The notes: a model not told the origin generated them from the sequence alone. DNA of 64,000 bases from Methylobacterium amylolyticum (GCF_030700245.1 NZ_JAUYZI010000022.1:40598-104597), one strand, 5' to 3'. Counted from the stretch's first letter, positions 26,943-36,217 are shown. Numbers and translations are program-made.

Positions 26943-27881
26943 TCACGTGGCGGCGCCCTTCTTCTTGGTCTTCTGCGCCTCGGTGCGGGCGGCGGCGGCC
27001 TCCTCCGTGAGGCGCACCACCACGCGGTCGTCCATGCGCAGGTCGACCGCGATGATGTCCTTCTCGAGGATCCGGCTGTCGCGTTCGAGCCGGACGAGGC
27101 GGGCGAGCGCGCCGGCCGGGTCGCCCTCCGGCAGGCGCACGTCGATGCCGTCGAGCTTGAGCGTCCAGCGCCGGCCCGACACGTAGGTGCCGGCCTTGAT
27201 CCGCTCGGCGAGCGGGCCCGCGGCGGCGATCAGCCCGAGATACTCGGAGAGCCGGGTGTTGGCCTCCGCGCCGACCACCAGCGGCAGGCTGGCGTAGCGG
27301 TCGTCGCGCATCGTGTCGATCACCGTGCCGTCGGCGGCGATGACGCTGATCACGCCGTCCTTCTGCCACAGGGCCGCGGGCTCGCGCTCCACCTGGGTGA
27401 CGGCGATCTCGTGCGGGTAGATCTTGCGGACCGAGGCCTGCGCGATCAGCGGCACGCGCAGGAGCCGCTCGCGCACCTCGACCACGTCGAGGAACGGCAC
27501 GGAGGTGCGCCAGTCGATGCCCGCGGCGGCCAGCACCTCGCGCTCGTACATCCGCGACAGGCCGGTGATGGTCACGCGCTCGACGCCGAAGCCCGCGAGG
27601 CGCGCCAGGATGTCGACGGGACGGCCCTGGGCCGCGATGAGGGCGTCGTAGCGGCCGCTGGCGACGAAGCCGGCGAGCGCGACCGCGGCGAGGCCCGCGG
27701 CGACAGCGACCGTGCCGGTGCCGCGCGGCAGCCGCTCGGCGAGATCCCGGCCGGAGCGGGCGCGGCGGACCGACAGGGCGCGACGGCGCAGGAGGGCGCC
27801 GGAGAGCCGGGCGACCGCACCGCCGGCGCGGCCGTACCCGCTCGGGCCCGGCGGCTCTGGGAAGCGTCCTCCACCATCCAT
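26943..27881 (-). CDS. ftsQ: cell division protein FtsQ
   Basis: This is a bitopic divisome protein that binds FtsL/FtsB. The 312-residue protein has a basic cytoplasmic tail and a single span at about residues 57-75 (TVAVAAGLAAVALAGFVAS). A periplasmic POTRA domain follows (RVTITGLSRMYEREVLAAAG), then a beta domain. The C-terminus is a charged tail rich in Lys/Ala. It is the first gene of ftsQAZ. Unusually, no ddlB precedes it. Confidence 0.92.
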   Translation of the reverse strand: MDGGGRFPEPPGPSGYGRAGGAVARLSGALLRRRALSVRRARSGRDLAERLPRGTGTVAVAAGLAAVALAGFVASGRYDALIAAQGRPVDILARLAGFGVERVTITGLSRMYEREVLAAAGIDWRTSVPFLDVVEVRERLLRVPLIAQASVRKIYPHEIAVTQVEREPAALWQKDGVISVIAADGTVIDTMRDDRYASLPLVVGAEANTRLSEYLGLIAAAGPLAERIKAGTYVSGRRWTLKLDGIDVRLPEGDPAGALARLVRLERDSRILEKDIIAVDLRMDDRVVVRLTEEAAAARTEAQKTKKKGAAT

Positions 27882-28363
27882 CGGACGAGCTCACCGAAAC
27901 TCAGGCCCGCGCGGGGCGCCATCTCCGGCGCAGGACTCGCCTGGGTCGTGCCGGGGCGGCGCCCGCGTCGACGTCCGGCACGACGCGGGCGCCGCCGGCG
28001 CATCGTCGTCACGAAAGTCGGCACGGCTACCCCCTCGGCAGCCCAGCGCTTGATGCGCCGTTAACGGCAACTCTTGAGCGCGCTGGTAAACATTTGGTTT
28101 AAGTCGGGCGGGTCGGGCGGGGATTGCCGCGTCCGGGGCGCGGTTTGCGGCCTCGATGGAAGGGTCGCGACCGCCGGACAGGGCCGCTCGAAACTCGGCT
28201 CGACCCGTCTCGCCGCCCGGCCCGGACCATTCAATGAAGCCAGCGGACGCGTCGCGATCGCGCCGCGTCCGCCACGTCGGATCGATCAGGCCGGCCGCCG
28301 CCGCCGCGCCGAGGCTCCTGCCCTCCTATAGGGGCACGGCTGAAGCGTGAGCCTTTCGTACGG
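27882..28363. other. gene-free stretch upstream of ftsQ (ddlB position)
   Basis: No gene is supported. In most related dcw clusters ddlB lies between murB and ftsQ; here there are 482 non-coding bases and a hicAB module. The area around 28060-28105 is AT-richer, with GTTAAC and TTTAAG elements but no perfect CtrA spacing. It probably carries the ftsQAZ promoter. Confidence 0.5.
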
Positions 28364-28570
28364 TCATGCCTCGACGTACTCGGCCAGACTTCTCGGTTCC
28401 GGAATCGGCTCGCCGTCGGCGCGGAGCCCTTCGATGTGGAAGCGGATCGCTTCTCGGATCTCTCTCTCGACGGCCTCGACGGTCGCCGCCGTAGCGATGC
28501 AGCCCGGCAGATCCGGCACGTAGGCGGACACGTTGGATCCGGCCTGCTCGATGATCACCGCGTAACGCAT
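28364..28570 (-). CDS. hicB: HicB-family antitoxin
   Basis: This 68-residue protein has the partial RNase H-like HicB fold: MRYAVIIEQAGSNVSAYVPD, then LPGCIATAATVEAVEREI, the GC..(G).T..E....I pattern. IRFHIEGLRADGEPIPEP follows. It lacks a C-terminal DNA-binding domain, as in the short HicB class, and neutralises the partner HicA mRNA interferase. It lies 9 bp after hicA. Confidence 0.88.
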   Translation of the reverse strand: MRYAVIIEQAGSNVSAYVPDLPGCIATAATVEAVEREIREAIRFHIEGLRADGEPIPEPRSLAEYVEA

Positions 28571-28579
28571 CGCGTGTCC

Positions 28580-28765
28580 TCACTTCAGGCCCGCCTGCTT
28601 CAAGATGCTGCCCCGCGTACCGGGCGCGACATCGTCCGACAGTGCACCGGCGATGGTGACTCGTCCGGGCTTGATCGGGTGCTTGTCTTGTCGATGGCTC
28701 CCGCGGGTTGCCACGAGATACCATCCGTCCCCCTCGATCAACCGGATGATGTCGCGGACCGTCAT
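28580..28765 (-). CDS. hicA: HicA-family mRNA interferase toxin
   Basis: This 61-residue double-stranded-RNA-binding-fold toxin cleaves mRNA. It begins MTVRDIIRLIEGDGWYLVAT; the catalytic histidine lies in RGSHRQ (His24) and the end is GTRGSILKQAGLK, both diagnostic. The usual PxH segment in the middle reads TIAGALSDDV here, a deviation. It starts 3 bp after murB, so it is probably co-transcribed with an essential wall gene. Confidence 0.88.
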   Translation of the reverse strand: MTVRDIIRLIEGDGWYLVATRGSHRQDKHPIKPGRVTIAGALSDDVAPGTRGSILKQAGLK

Positions 28766-28768
28766 CGT

Positions 28769-29689
28769 TCAATCGGCCGCCGCGACGCCGATCCGCCGGA
28801 TCTCCCAGCGCAGCGCGACGCCGCTCGTCTCGCGCACCCGGCGGCGGACCTCCTCGCCGAGCCCCTCGATGTCGGCGGCGGTGGCGCCGCCGCGGTTGAT
28901 CAGGAAGTTGCAGTGCATCGGCGAGACCTGGGCGCCGCCCCGGGTCAGGCCGCGGCAGCCGGCCGCGTCGATGAGCTGCCACGCCTTGCCGCCCTCGGGA
29001 TTGGCGAAGGTCGAGCCGCCGGTGCGCTCGCGGATCGGCTGCGCCGCCTCCCGCGCGGCGGTGACCCGGTCCATCTCCGCCTCGATCGCCGCCCGGTCGC
29101 CGGGCCGGCCCCGGAACAGGGCGCCCGTGAAGATCACGTCGTCGGGCACCGCGCAGTGGCGGTAGGAGAAGCCCATCCCGGCGTTGCTGAAGGTGACGGC
29201 CCGGCCCGACCGGTCGACCCCCTGCGCCTCGACCAGCACGTCGACCGTCTCGCCGCCATGCGCCCCGGCATTCATGCGCAGCGCCCCGCCGACCGAGCCG
29301 GGGATGCCCCGGTAGAAGGCGAGCCCGTCGAGCGCCGCCTCCGCCGCGGCCTTCGCGAGCCGGGTGTCGGGCACGGCCGCGCCGGCGCGCACCGTCTCGC
29401 CGTCGACCGCGACCGACCCGAACGCCCGGCCGCCGAGACGGACGGTGACCCCGGGGATGCCGCCGTCGCGCACGATCAGGTTCGAGCCGAGCCCGATCGT
29501 GGTGACCGGCACGGCGGGGTCGAGGACGGCGAGCAGGCCGGCGAGGTCCTCCGGGTCGGCGGGGGTGAACAGCACCTCGGCCGGCCCGCCGACCCGGAAC
29601 CACGTGAGGTCGGCGAGGTTCGCCTGCCCGATCAGCCGGCCCCGGAGACCGGGCGCCGCGGCACGGAGGGTGTCGATGAGGGCGGTCAT
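28769..29689 (-). CDS. murB: UDP-N-acetylenolpyruvoylglucosamine reductase
   Basis: This FAD enzyme reduces UDP-GlcNAc-enolpyruvate to UDP-MurNAc with NADPH. The 306-residue protein has the FAD-binding motifs [13 protein letters not shown] and [29 protein letters not shown] carries the catalytic site, and the C-terminal domain begins with [14 protein letters not shown]. Its start overlaps the end of the upstream DUF559 gene by 4 bp (ATGA), so translation is coupled. Confidence 0.95.
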   Translation of the reverse strand: MTALIDTLRAAAPGLRGRLIGQANLADLTWFRVGGPAEVLFTPADPEDLAGLLAVLDPAVPVTTIGLGSNLIVRDGGIPGVTVRLGGRAFGSVAVDGETVRAGAAVPDTRLAKAAAEAALDGLAFYRGIPGSVGGALRMNAGAHGGETVDVLVEAQGVDRSGRAVTFSNAGMGFSYRHCAVPDDVIFTGALFRGRPGDRAAIEAEMDRVTAAREAAQPIRERTGGSTFANPEGGKAWQLIDAAGCRGLTRGGAQVSPMHCNFLINRGGATAADIEGLGEEVRRRVRETSGVALRWEIRRIGVAAAD

Positions 29690-30225
29690 GCGTGCTCTCC
29701 CCCTCTCCCCGCCTGCGGGGAGAGGGCTCCGGCGACCCCGTCGTCGCCGGAGCGAGGCGGCAGCCGAGGGTGAGGGGGCGGTTCGGGTAGGGGCTCGTCA
29801 GGAAACGCCCCCTCACCGTCGCCCTTCGGGCTCGCCTCGCCCCCGGCGAGGGGGGCTCGGCCCTCTCCCCGCACGCGGGGAGAGGGCGGGAGCGCGGCGA
29901 GGATGGTGTCCGTGACACCGACGATGTCGGTCATGATCTCCGCGTTCCAGAATCTGAGGACGCGATAGCCCGAACCGGTCAGCCACGCATCCCTGACGCG
30001 ATCGTGCGCGCTCCCGGCATGTTGGCCGCCATCGACCTCGACGATCAGTTTCGCTTCGCGGCAGCAGAAATCGGCGACGTAGCGGTCGATGCTCTCCTGC
30101 CGGACGAATTTGAAACCCGCGAGGCGCCGGTCCCGGAGACGATGCCAGAGGCGCCGCTCGGCATCCGTCTCGGACCGGCGAAGGCTGCGGCGAAACCGCG
30201 TCCGCTCCGGTATCCCGGATCTCAC
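29686..30225 (-). CDS. DUF559 (Vsr-like) nuclease-fold protein, repeat-derived tail
   Basis: This is a 179-residue DUF559 protein with a Vsr/PD-(D/E)XK-type endonuclease fold. The core is at residues about 8-110: [18 protein letters not shown], then Asp52 in RYVADF, Glu63-Val-Asp65 in IVEVDGGQH and [11 protein letters not shown]559 genes are widespread and their role is unknown. The last ~68 residues (from [11 protein letters not shown]) are low-complexity because they are translated from a palindromic intergenic repeat. The GTG start overlaps the murC stop (GTGA) and the stop overlaps the murB start (ATGA), an unusual double coupling inside the murein operon. Confidence 0.78.
   Translation of the reverse strand: MRSGIPERTRFRRSLRRSETDAERRLWHRLRDRRLAGFKFVRQESIDRYVADFCCREAKLIVEVDGGQHAGSAHDRVRDAWLTGSGYRVLRFWNAEIMTDIVGVTDTILAALPPSPRVRGEGRAPLAGGEASPKGDGEGAFPDEPLPEPPPHPRLPPRSGDDGVAGALSPQAGRGGEHA
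29699..29888. repeat. nested palindromic interspersed repeat
   Basis: About 190 bp is bounded by two near-identical 26-bp self-complementary ends, CCCTCTCCCCGC/GCGGGGAGAGGG (29701-29726 and 29861-29886). Inside lie inverted sequences around GAGGCGGCAGCCGAGGG and CCCCCTCACC. This matches the RIME/REP-like elements scattered through Rhizobiales genomes. Here it is read as the end of the DUF559 coding frame. Confidence 0.75.
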
Positions 30226-31625
30226 CCCCGCGCCGCCAGCTCGCCCGGCAGCGCGTAGGCCCATTGCGTAATCGTCCCCGCGCCCAGGCACACCACGTAG
30301 TCGCCGGCCCGCGCCAGCTCCGCGACGATCCCGGCCAGCTCCTCCGGCCGGTCGAGGGGGCGGGCGTCGCGGTGGCCGCGGGACTTGAGGCCGGCGAGCA
30401 GGCCGTCCCGGTCGGCGCCCTCGATCGGCGCCTCGCCCGCCGCGTAGACGGGGGCGACGATCACCGTGTCGGCGTCGTTGAAGCAGGTGCAGAAATCGTC
30501 GAACAGCGATTGCAGCCGGGTGTAGCGGTGCGGCTGCACCACCGCGATCACCGCCCCGTCGGTGGAGGCGCGGGCGGCCTTGAGCACCGCCTTGATCTCC
30601 ACCGGATGGTGTCCGTAATCGTCGAAGATCTGGGCGCCGTTCCACTCGCCGGTGCGGGTGAAGCGGCGCTTGACCCCGCCGAAGCCGGCGAGCGCGTTGC
30701 GGATCGCCTCGGGCTTCACGCCGAGCTCGTGCGCCACCGCCAGCGCCGCGGTGGCGTTCAGGGCGTTGTGCTTGCCCGGCATCGGCAGGACGAGATCCTC
30801 CATCTCCATCCGGTAGCCGGGGCGGCGGTCGCGGATCATCACCCGGAAGCGGCTCTGGCCGCCCTTCAGGTCCACGTCGATCAGGCGCACGTCGGCCTGC
30901 GGGTTCTCGCCGTAGGTGATGATCCGCCGGTCCTCGATGTGGCCGACGAGGTCCTGCACCACGGGGTGGTCGATGCACATCACCGCGAAGCCGTAGAACG
31001 GGATGTTCTCGATGAAGCGCCGGAAGGCGTCCTTGACCGCGTCGAACGAGCCGAAATGGTCGAGGTGCTCGGGGTCGATGTTGGTGACGATGGCGACATC
31101 CGCCGGCAGCTTCAGGAAGGTGCCGTCGGACTCGTCGGCCTCCACCACCATCCACTCGCCCGCGCCCATCCGGGCGTTGGTGCCGTAGGCGTTGATGATG
31201 CCGCCGTTGATCACCGTCGGATCGAGGTTGCCGGCATCGAGCAGGGTGGCGACCAGCGAGGTGGTGGTGGTCTTGCCGTGGGTGCCGGCCACCGCCACGC
31301 AGGACTTGAAGCGCATCAGCTCGGCCAGCATCTCGGCCCGGCGCACCACCGGCAGGCGGCGCTCGCGGGCGGCCTGGAGCTCCGGGTTGTCCCGGCGGAT
31401 CGCGGTGGAGACGACGACGAGCGCCGCCTCCTCGACGTTCCCGGCATCGTGCCCGACGAACGTGCGGATGCCCTTCTCCGACAGGCGCCGGACGTTGGCG
31501 TTGTCGGAGGCGTCCGAGCCCTGCACCGTGTAGCCGAGGTTGCGCATCACCTCGGCGATGCCGGACATGCCGATGCCGCCGATGCCGATGAAGTGGATGG
31601 GGCCGAGCTTGTCCGGCAGCTTCAT
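30222..31625 (-). CDS. murC: UDP-N-acetylmuramate--L-alanine ligase
   Basis: This ligase adds the first amino acid (L-Ala) of the stem peptide to UDP-MurNAc using ATP. The 467-residue protein has an N-terminal UDP-binding domain ([16 protein letters not shown]), a central ATPase domain with P-loop [23 protein letters not shown] metal region ([13 protein letters not shown]) and C-terminal domain [12 protein letters not shown] chose ATG 31625; an upstream extension of the frame runs into the murG gap. Confidence 0.95.
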   Translation of the reverse strand: MKLPDKLGPIHFIGIGGIGMSGIAEVMRNLGYTVQGSDASDNANVRRLSEKGIRTFVGHDAGNVEEAALVVVSTAIRRDNPELQAARERRLPVVRRAEMLAELMRFKSCVAVAGTHGKTTTTSLVATLLDAGNLDPTVINGGIINAYGTNARMGAGEWMVVEADESDGTFLKLPADVAIVTNIDPEHLDHFGSFDAVKDAFRRFIENIPFYGFAVMCIDHPVVQDLVGHIEDRRIITYGENPQADVRLIDVDLKGGQSRFRVMIRDRRPGYRMEMEDLVLPMPGKHNALNATAALAVAHELGVKPEAIRNALAGFGGVKRRFTRTGEWNGAQIFDDYGHHPVEIKAVLKAARASTDGAVIAVVQPHRYTRLQSLFDDFCTCFNDADTVIVAPVYAAGEAPIEGADRDGLLAGLKSRGHRDARPLDRPEELAGIVAELARAGDYVVCLGAGTITQWAYALPGELAARG

Positions 31626-31668
31626 GGGTCGAACCGTGTGTTCGGGGACCGGCGCGGTCCCGGAGGAA

Positions 31669-32778
31669 TCAGGTGCGGGCGGCCGTCCGCACGACGACCT
31701 CGGCGAGCCGCTCGGCGGCGTCGTGGATGCCCGCGCTTCTGGCCGCATCGGCCGCCGCGGTCAATTTTTCGGGCCGCTCGAACATCTCGACGAGGTCGGC
31801 GGCGAGGCGGTCGGGGGTGAAGGCCGTCTGCTTCAGGGCGAGCGCCGCGCCGATCGCCTCCAGCGTCGCGGCGTTGGCCGCCTGGTCCTGGTCCAGCGCC
31901 CCCGGCAGGGGCACGAGGATCGCGGGGCGGCCGATGGCGGCGAGTTCCGACACCGTGGAGGCGCCCGAGCGCGAGACGACGAGGTGGCTCGCCGCCATCC
32001 GCCCCGGCAGGTCCTTGAAGAACGGCGCGGCCTCGATCCCGGCGAGGCCCATCGCGAGGTAGCGGTTCTGCACCGCGGTCAGGTCCTCGGGGCGGACCTG
32101 CTGGGTGAGGTGGAGGCGGGCGCGCAGGTCCCCGGGCAGGCGGGCGAGCGCCTCGGGCACCACCTCGCCCATCACCCGGGCGCCCTGGCTGCCGCCGAAC
32201 ACGAGGAGCCGCAGGGTCCCGCCCTCGGGCAGCGCAGGGTACGGGGTCTTGGCGGCCTCGATCACCGCCGGGCGCAGGGGGTTGCCGGTGTGGATCCGCG
32301 GCGCCCGGGCCTTGTCGGGCACGCCGCGCACGTCCGGGAAGCCCGTAGCGATGACCCGCGCGCCGCGCGCGAGGAAGGCGTTGGCCCGGCCCATCACCGC
32401 GTTCTGCTCGTGCAGGATCGCGGGCACCCGCAGGATCTGCGCGGCCAGCACCGGCGGCACCGTCGGGTAGCCGCCGAAGCCGACCACCGCGGCCGGGTTG
32501 AGCCGGCGGACCTCCCGTGCGGCCGCGCCGAACCCCTTGCCCAGCGTCAGCACCGCGAGGCCGCGCCGGATCAGGTTCCGGCCCGACGGCGTGGCGGAGG
32601 GGATCGTGACCATTTCGGAGGCGGGAAAGTCCCCGGCGATCGCATCGACCCGCGCGTCGGTGGCGAGCGCCACCCGCACCCCGCGGCCGCGCAGCGCGTG
32701 GGCGAGGCTCTCGGCCGGGAACAGGTGGCCGCCGGTGCCGCCCGCGCAGAGCAGGACCGTGGGGGTGAAGACCGTCAC
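31669..32778 (-). CDS. murG: UDP-GlcNAc--lipid I GlcNAc transferase
   Basis: This membrane-associated GT28 glycosyltransferase makes lipid II from lipid I. The 369-residue protein has the first glycine loop [14 protein letters not shown], then [14 protein letters not shown] and [11 protein letters not shown]. The second-domain loop is [11 protein letters not shown], and the donor site is [22 protein letters not shown] in part. The start is a GTG at 32778 that overlaps the ftsW stop (GTGA), showing coupling. Confidence 0.95.
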   Translation of the reverse strand: MTVFTPTVLLCAGGTGGHLFPAESLAHALRGRGVRVALATDARVDAIAGDFPASEMVTIPSATPSGRNLIRRGLAVLTLGKGFGAAAREVRRLNPAAVVGFGGYPTVPPVLAAQILRVPAILHEQNAVMGRANAFLARGARVIATGFPDVRGVPDKARAPRIHTGNPLRPAVIEAAKTPYPALPEGGTLRLLVFGGSQGARVMGEVVPEALARLPGDLRARLHLTQQVRPEDLTAVQNRYLAMGLAGIEAAPFFKDLPGRMAASHLVVSRSGASTVSELAAIGRPAILVPLPGALDQDQAANAATLEAIGAALALKQTAFTPDRLAADLVEMFERPEKLTAAADAARSAGIHDAAERLAEVVVRTAART

Positions 32779-33941
32779 CGCATCACCCCGGCGACGGTGG
32801 CCGGCGCGGTGCCGGGGGGCTTCTGGCTGAGCAGCACCGTGCGCGGGCGCTTGCGGGTGAGCGCCACGAGGAAGCCGGTGCCGAGCGCCAGCGAGATCAG
32901 CGAGGAGCCGCCGTAGGAGACGAAGGGGAGGGTCATGCCCTTGGCCGGCATGAGCTGGGTGTTCACCGCCATGTTGATGCACGCCTGAAGGCCGAACAGG
33001 GTGGTCAGGCCGGTGATGGCGAGCCGCGAGAACACGTCGTCGGTGCGCCGCGCCAGCTTGAGACCGCGCAGCACGATGTAGGCGAACAGGGCGACGAGGC
33101 ACAGGCAGACGATCACCCCGAACTCCTCGCCCGTGACCGAGAAGATGAAGTCGGTGTGCGCGTCCGGCAGGTGGCGCTTGGCCACCCCCTCCCCCGGGCC
33201 GGTGCCGAACCAGCTTCCCGAGCGGAACGATTGCTGCGACCAGAACACCTGGAAGCTGTCGCCGGAATCCTTGTCGAGGAACCGCTCGATGCGCTCGCGG
33301 ACGTGGTGGAAGAAGGTGTAGGCGGCGAACACGCCGACCATGCCGAGGACGCCGAGCATCGCCACCCAGACCAGGTGCAGGCCGGCCACGAAGAACAGGG
33401 TCGACCACACCAGGGTGATCAGCATCGTCTGGCCGAAATCGGGCTGGAGCAGCAGCGGCACGATGGTGATCGGCAGGAGCAGGATGGCGATCAGGCCCCC
33501 CGGCATGTCCCGGCGCTGCGCCCCTTCCGAGAACGCCCAGGCGGCCACCACCACGAAGGCGGGCTTCACGAATTCGGAGGGCTGCAGGCCGAACGAGCCG
33601 AACTGGATCCAGCGGTGCGCGCCCTTGATCTCCGGCCCGAACTTCGAGGCCACGAGACACAGCGCGACGCCGCAGGCCCAGGTGATGAGCGCCATCCGGC
33701 GGATGCCGCGCAAGCTGAGGAACGAGACCGCGCAGATCAGCAGGATGGTGGGGGCGAGGTACATCGCCTGCCGGTTGAGGAAGTAGAAGGTCGGCAGGCC
33801 GATCCGCTCCGCCACCGGCGGGCCGCCGCCCATCAGGAACACGAGGCCCGCCACCATCAGCGCGAACAGGGCGGCCAGCAGGCCGCGATCCACCGTCCAC
33901 CACCAGTCGGTCAGGGGCGTGCGCTCGGCGCGGGACATCAT
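32775..33941 (-). CDS. ftsW: septal peptidoglycan polymerase FtsW
   Basis: This SEDS-family glycosyltransferase polymerises lipid II at the septum together with FtsI. The 388-residue protein has about ten membrane spans. Family motifs are GAHRWIQFGSFGLQPSEFVKP in part (with the catalytic Asp region further on), SVTGEEFGVI, GLQACINMAVN and the end motif LPFVSYGGSSLISLA. It begins 142 bp from the divergent chemoreceptor gene; murD, normally its upstream neighbour, lies beyond a 2.3-kb insertion. Confidence 0.94.
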   Translation of the reverse strand: MMSRAERTPLTDWWWTVDRGLLAALFALMVAGLVFLMGGGPPVAERIGLPTFYFLNRQAMYLAPTILLICAVSFLSLRGIRRMALITWACGVALCLVASKFGPEIKGAHRWIQFGSFGLQPSEFVKPAFVVVAAWAFSEGAQRRDMPGGLIAILLLPITIVPLLLQPDFGQTMLITLVWSTLFFVAGLHLVWVAMLGVLGMVGVFAAYTFFHHVRERIERFLDKDSGDSFQVFWSQQSFRSGSWFGTGPGEGVAKRHLPDAHTDFIFSVTGEEFGVIVCLCLVALFAYIVLRGLKLARRTDDVFSRLAITGLTTLFGLQACINMAVNTQLMPAKGMTLPFVSYGGSSLISLALGTGFLVALTRKRPRTVLLSQKPPGTAPATVAGVMR

Positions 33942-34049
33942 GGGCGGGCACGGGCCTTCGGGCGCCGGGCGTTCGGCGCGGAGCCGGAAGTCTTGGGGTG
34001 GAATGGTAAACGCATCGCTAGCGCCGCGCGCCGGATCGGCCGGGCGGGC

Positions 34050-34064
34050 GTAATCTATCCTTAA
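34050..34064. promoter_or_regulatory. near-perfect CtrA-type box upstream of chemoreceptor
   Basis: GTAATCTATCCTTAA differs from TTAA-N7-TTAA by one base. It lies 46 bp before the chosen chemoreceptor start and 109 bp before ftsW on the other strand, so it could serve either gene. Confidence 0.35.
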
Positions 34065-34109
34065 CCCATATCAATACAACCTATGGGTGCAAATCAGGAC
34101 GACCCGCCG

Positions 34110-35582
34110 ATGTTTCGCGCCCGCACATCAGATGACGCCGCCAAGCTCGCCGCCCTCGACCGGGTACAGGGGGTGATCGAGTTCGACCTCGACGGGACGA
34201 TCCGTGCCGCCAACCCGGCGTTCCTCGGGGCCGTCGGCTACCGGGCGGACGAGGTGGTGGGGCGCCACCACGCGATGTTCATGGCGCCCGAGGAGCGCGA
34301 CTCCGACGTCTACCGGGCCTTCTGGGAGCGGCTGCGCGGCGGCGCCTTCGAGGCGGCGCAGTACCGGCGGATCGCCAAGGGCGGCCGCGAGATCTGGATC
34401 CAGGCCTCCTACAACCCGATCCTCGACCGCGCCGGCCGGCCGGTGAAGGTGGTGAAGTTCGCGACCGACATCACCGCCCAGAAGGCCGAGGACGCCGACC
34501 GGGCCGGGCAGATCGCGGCGATCACGACCTCGCAGGCGGTGATCAGCTTCGACCTCGACGGGACCATCCTCGACGCCAACCCGAACTTCCTGGGCGTCGT
34601 CGGCTACCGGCTCGACGAGGTGGTCGGGCGCCACCACGGGATGTTCGTCGACGCGGGCGAGCGCGAGTCCGACGCCTACGGCGCCTTCTGGGCGGCCCTG
34701 CGCCGGGGCACCTACCAGGCGGCGCAGTACCGGCGGATCGCCAAGGGGGGGCGCGAGGTCTGGATCCAGGCCTCCTACAACCCGATCCTCGACGCGGCCG
34801 GGCGGCCCTACAAGGTGGTGAAGTTCGCCACCGACATCACCGAGCAGGTGCGGCTGCTCGCCGAGCTGCGCGGCCTGATCGAGCGCAACTTCGGCGCGAT
34901 CGACGCGGCGGTGGCCCGCTCCCGCCACGCCTCCGGCGCCGCGGGCGACGCGGCGGGCGCGGCGAGCGCCAGCGTCCAGGCGATGGCGGCGGCGGCCGAG
35001 GAACTCGCGGCCTCCGTCAGCGAGGTCTCGCAGAGCATGGCCAAGTCGAAGGCGGCCACCGACGCGGCGGTGGGGCAGGTCGAGGCGGTGGACGACCGGA
35101 CCCGGCGCCTCTCCGAGGCGGCCGTGGCGATGACGGGGATCGTCGGGCTGATCCAGTCGATCGCCGGCCAGATCAACCTGCTGGCGCTCAACGCCACCAT
35201 CGAGGCGGCCCGCGCGGGGGCCGCCGGCCGCGGCTTCGCGGTGGTGGCCGCCGAGGTCAAGGCGCTCGCCGCCCAGGCCGCCGGGGCGACCGACCGGATC
35301 AACGCCGAGATCGGCGCCGTGCAGGGGATCTCCGGGGAGGTGGTGTCGGCGCTCAGTGCGATCCGCGCCGCGGTGCAGGTGATGCGCGAGCACGTCGTCA
35401 CCACCGCCGGCGCCGTCGAGGAGCAGGACGCGGTGACGCGCGAGCTCTCGCGCAGCATGCAGGAGGCGGCCGCCTCGGTCTCGGGCATCTCCGGCAATAT
35501 CGGCGCGATCTCCGACGCGGTCGCCGAGGTCACCGAGGCGGTGGGGACGACGCGGGCGGCGGCGCAGGTGCTGGCGCGGTAG
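34110..35582 (+). CDS. soluble methyl-accepting chemotaxis protein with tandem PAS
   Basis: This cytoplasmic chemoreceptor of 490 residues has no membrane span. Two PAS domains (about 12-125 and 134-247) are nearly duplicates, offset by 366 bp: both contain YRRIAKGGRE and WIQASYNPILD. The signalling domain has the receptor tip QINLLALNATIEAARAG, then GRGFAVVAAEVKALAAQAA. It should feed CheA/CheW in response to a small-molecule or redox cue sensed by PAS. The start may instead be 34083 (nine residues longer); I preferred 34110 because of an AGGA element. It is an outsider in the dcw cluster, transcribed against it. Confidence 0.88.
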   Translation: MFRARTSDDAAKLAALDRVQGVIEFDLDGTIRAANPAFLGAVGYRADEVVGRHHAMFMAPEERDSDVYRAFWERLRGGAFEAAQYRRIAKGGREIWIQASYNPILDRAGRPVKVVKFATDITAQKAEDADRAGQIAAITTSQAVISFDLDGTILDANPNFLGVVGYRLDEVVGRHHGMFVDAGERESDAYGAFWAALRRGTYQAAQYRRIAKGGREVWIQASYNPILDAAGRPYKVVKFATDITEQVRLLAELRGLIERNFGAIDAAVARSRHASGAAGDAAGAASASVQAMAAAAEELAASVSEVSQSMAKSKAATDAAVGQVEAVDDRTRRLSEAAVAMTGIVGLIQSIAGQINLLALNATIEAARAGAAGRGFAVVAAEVKALAAQAAGATDRINAEIGAVQGISGEVVSALSAIRAAVQVMREHVVTTAGAVEEQDAVTRELSRSMQEAAASVSGISGNIGAISDAVAEVTEAVGTTRAAAQVLAR

Positions 35583-35621
35583 GGATGCCGAGCCGGTTGC
35601 CCGACTTGACGGCAGGGGCTG

Positions 35622-35660
35622 TCCCCCTCATCTGTTACATGTAACGAGATGAAGGGGGGA
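35622..35660 (+). promoter_or_regulatory. large inverted repeat over the mazEF leader
   Basis: The perfect core GTTACATGTAAC (35634-35645) extends into arms TCCCCCTCATCT (35622-35633) and GAGATGAAGGGGGGA (35646-35660), which pair apart from one or two bulged bases. As DNA it looks like an autoregulatory operator. As RNA the hairpin would bury the GGGGGG ribosome-binding site of the antitoxin gene. Confidence 0.6.
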
Positions 35661-35666
35661 TCCGCC

Positions 35667-35897
35667 ATGCCGACTCCCGTTACCCGGCGCGTCCAGAAGC
35701 GCCGGGACGTCCTGAGGGCCGCAGGACTGCGTCCGGTGCAGATCTGGGTTCCGGACACCCGCCGGCCGGGCTTCGCTGACGAGTGCCGCCGCCAGTCGCG
35801 CGTGGCCGCCGCGGCCGATGCCGCCGACCGGGATCTGGATGCCTTCATGGACGCTGCCCTCGCCGATCTGGATGATGAGGCTGAGGCTGAGGCGTGA
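35667..35897 (+). CDS. MazE-family (DUF3018) antitoxin
   Basis: This 76-residue protein matches the DUF3018 antitoxin family. RRVQKRRDVLRAAGLRPVQIW, then PDTRRPGFADECRRQSR, is the DNA-binding half; a very acidic C-terminal tail (DLDDEAEAEA) is likely the toxin-binding part. ATG 35667 has GGGGGG 8 bases upstream; the earlier ATG 35649 sits inside the operator-like repeat. Its end overlaps the toxin start by 4 bp. Confidence 0.85.
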   Translation: MPTPVTRRVQKRRDVLRAAGLRPVQIWVPDTRRPGFADECRRQSRVAAAADAADRDLDAFMDAALADLDDEAEAEA

Positions 35898-36217
35898 GGC
35901 GGGGTGACCTCGTTACCGTCGCGATGTCGGGAGACTTCGGGAAGCCGCGGCCCGCCCTGGTCATCCAAGCCGATCGGTTCGAGGCGACCGGCACGGTCAC
36001 GGTTCTCCTGATGTCGGGGACGGCAGCGGACACTCCGTTGTTCCGGCTCACGGTCCAACCGACGCCGGACAACGGGCTGCGCAAGCCATCGCAGGTGATG
36101 GTCGACAAGGTCATGTCGGTGAAGCGCGACAGGGTCGGGCCGCCTTTCGGGCGCCTCGACGACGCAAGCCTGCTGGCTGTCACCCGCTCGCTGGCACTTT
36201 TCCTCGGACTCGCCTGA
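35894..36217 (+). CDS. MazF/PemK-family mRNA interferase
   Basis: This 107-residue endoribonuclease toxin has the barrel-like PemK fold: MRRGDLVTVAMSGDFGKPRPALVIQ (start strand with the GKPRPALVIQ motif). PLFRLTVQPTPDNGLRKPSQVMVDK carries the TGL/KPSxVxxd-type active-site strand. It uses a GTG start overlapping the antitoxin stop (GTGA), showing translational coupling. It ends 52 bp from the convergent murD stop. Confidence 0.87.
   Translation: MRRGDLVTVAMSGDFGKPRPALVIQADRFEATGTVTVLLMSGTAADTPLFRLTVQPTPDNGLRKPSQVMVDKVMSVKRDRVGPPFGRLDDASLLAVTRSLALFLGLA

Noticed and set aside
28060..28105. TTAA-like elements upstream of ftsQ as a CtrA box
   Set aside because: The spacing is 8 and the second half is TTTA; it is suggestive by position but not a match.
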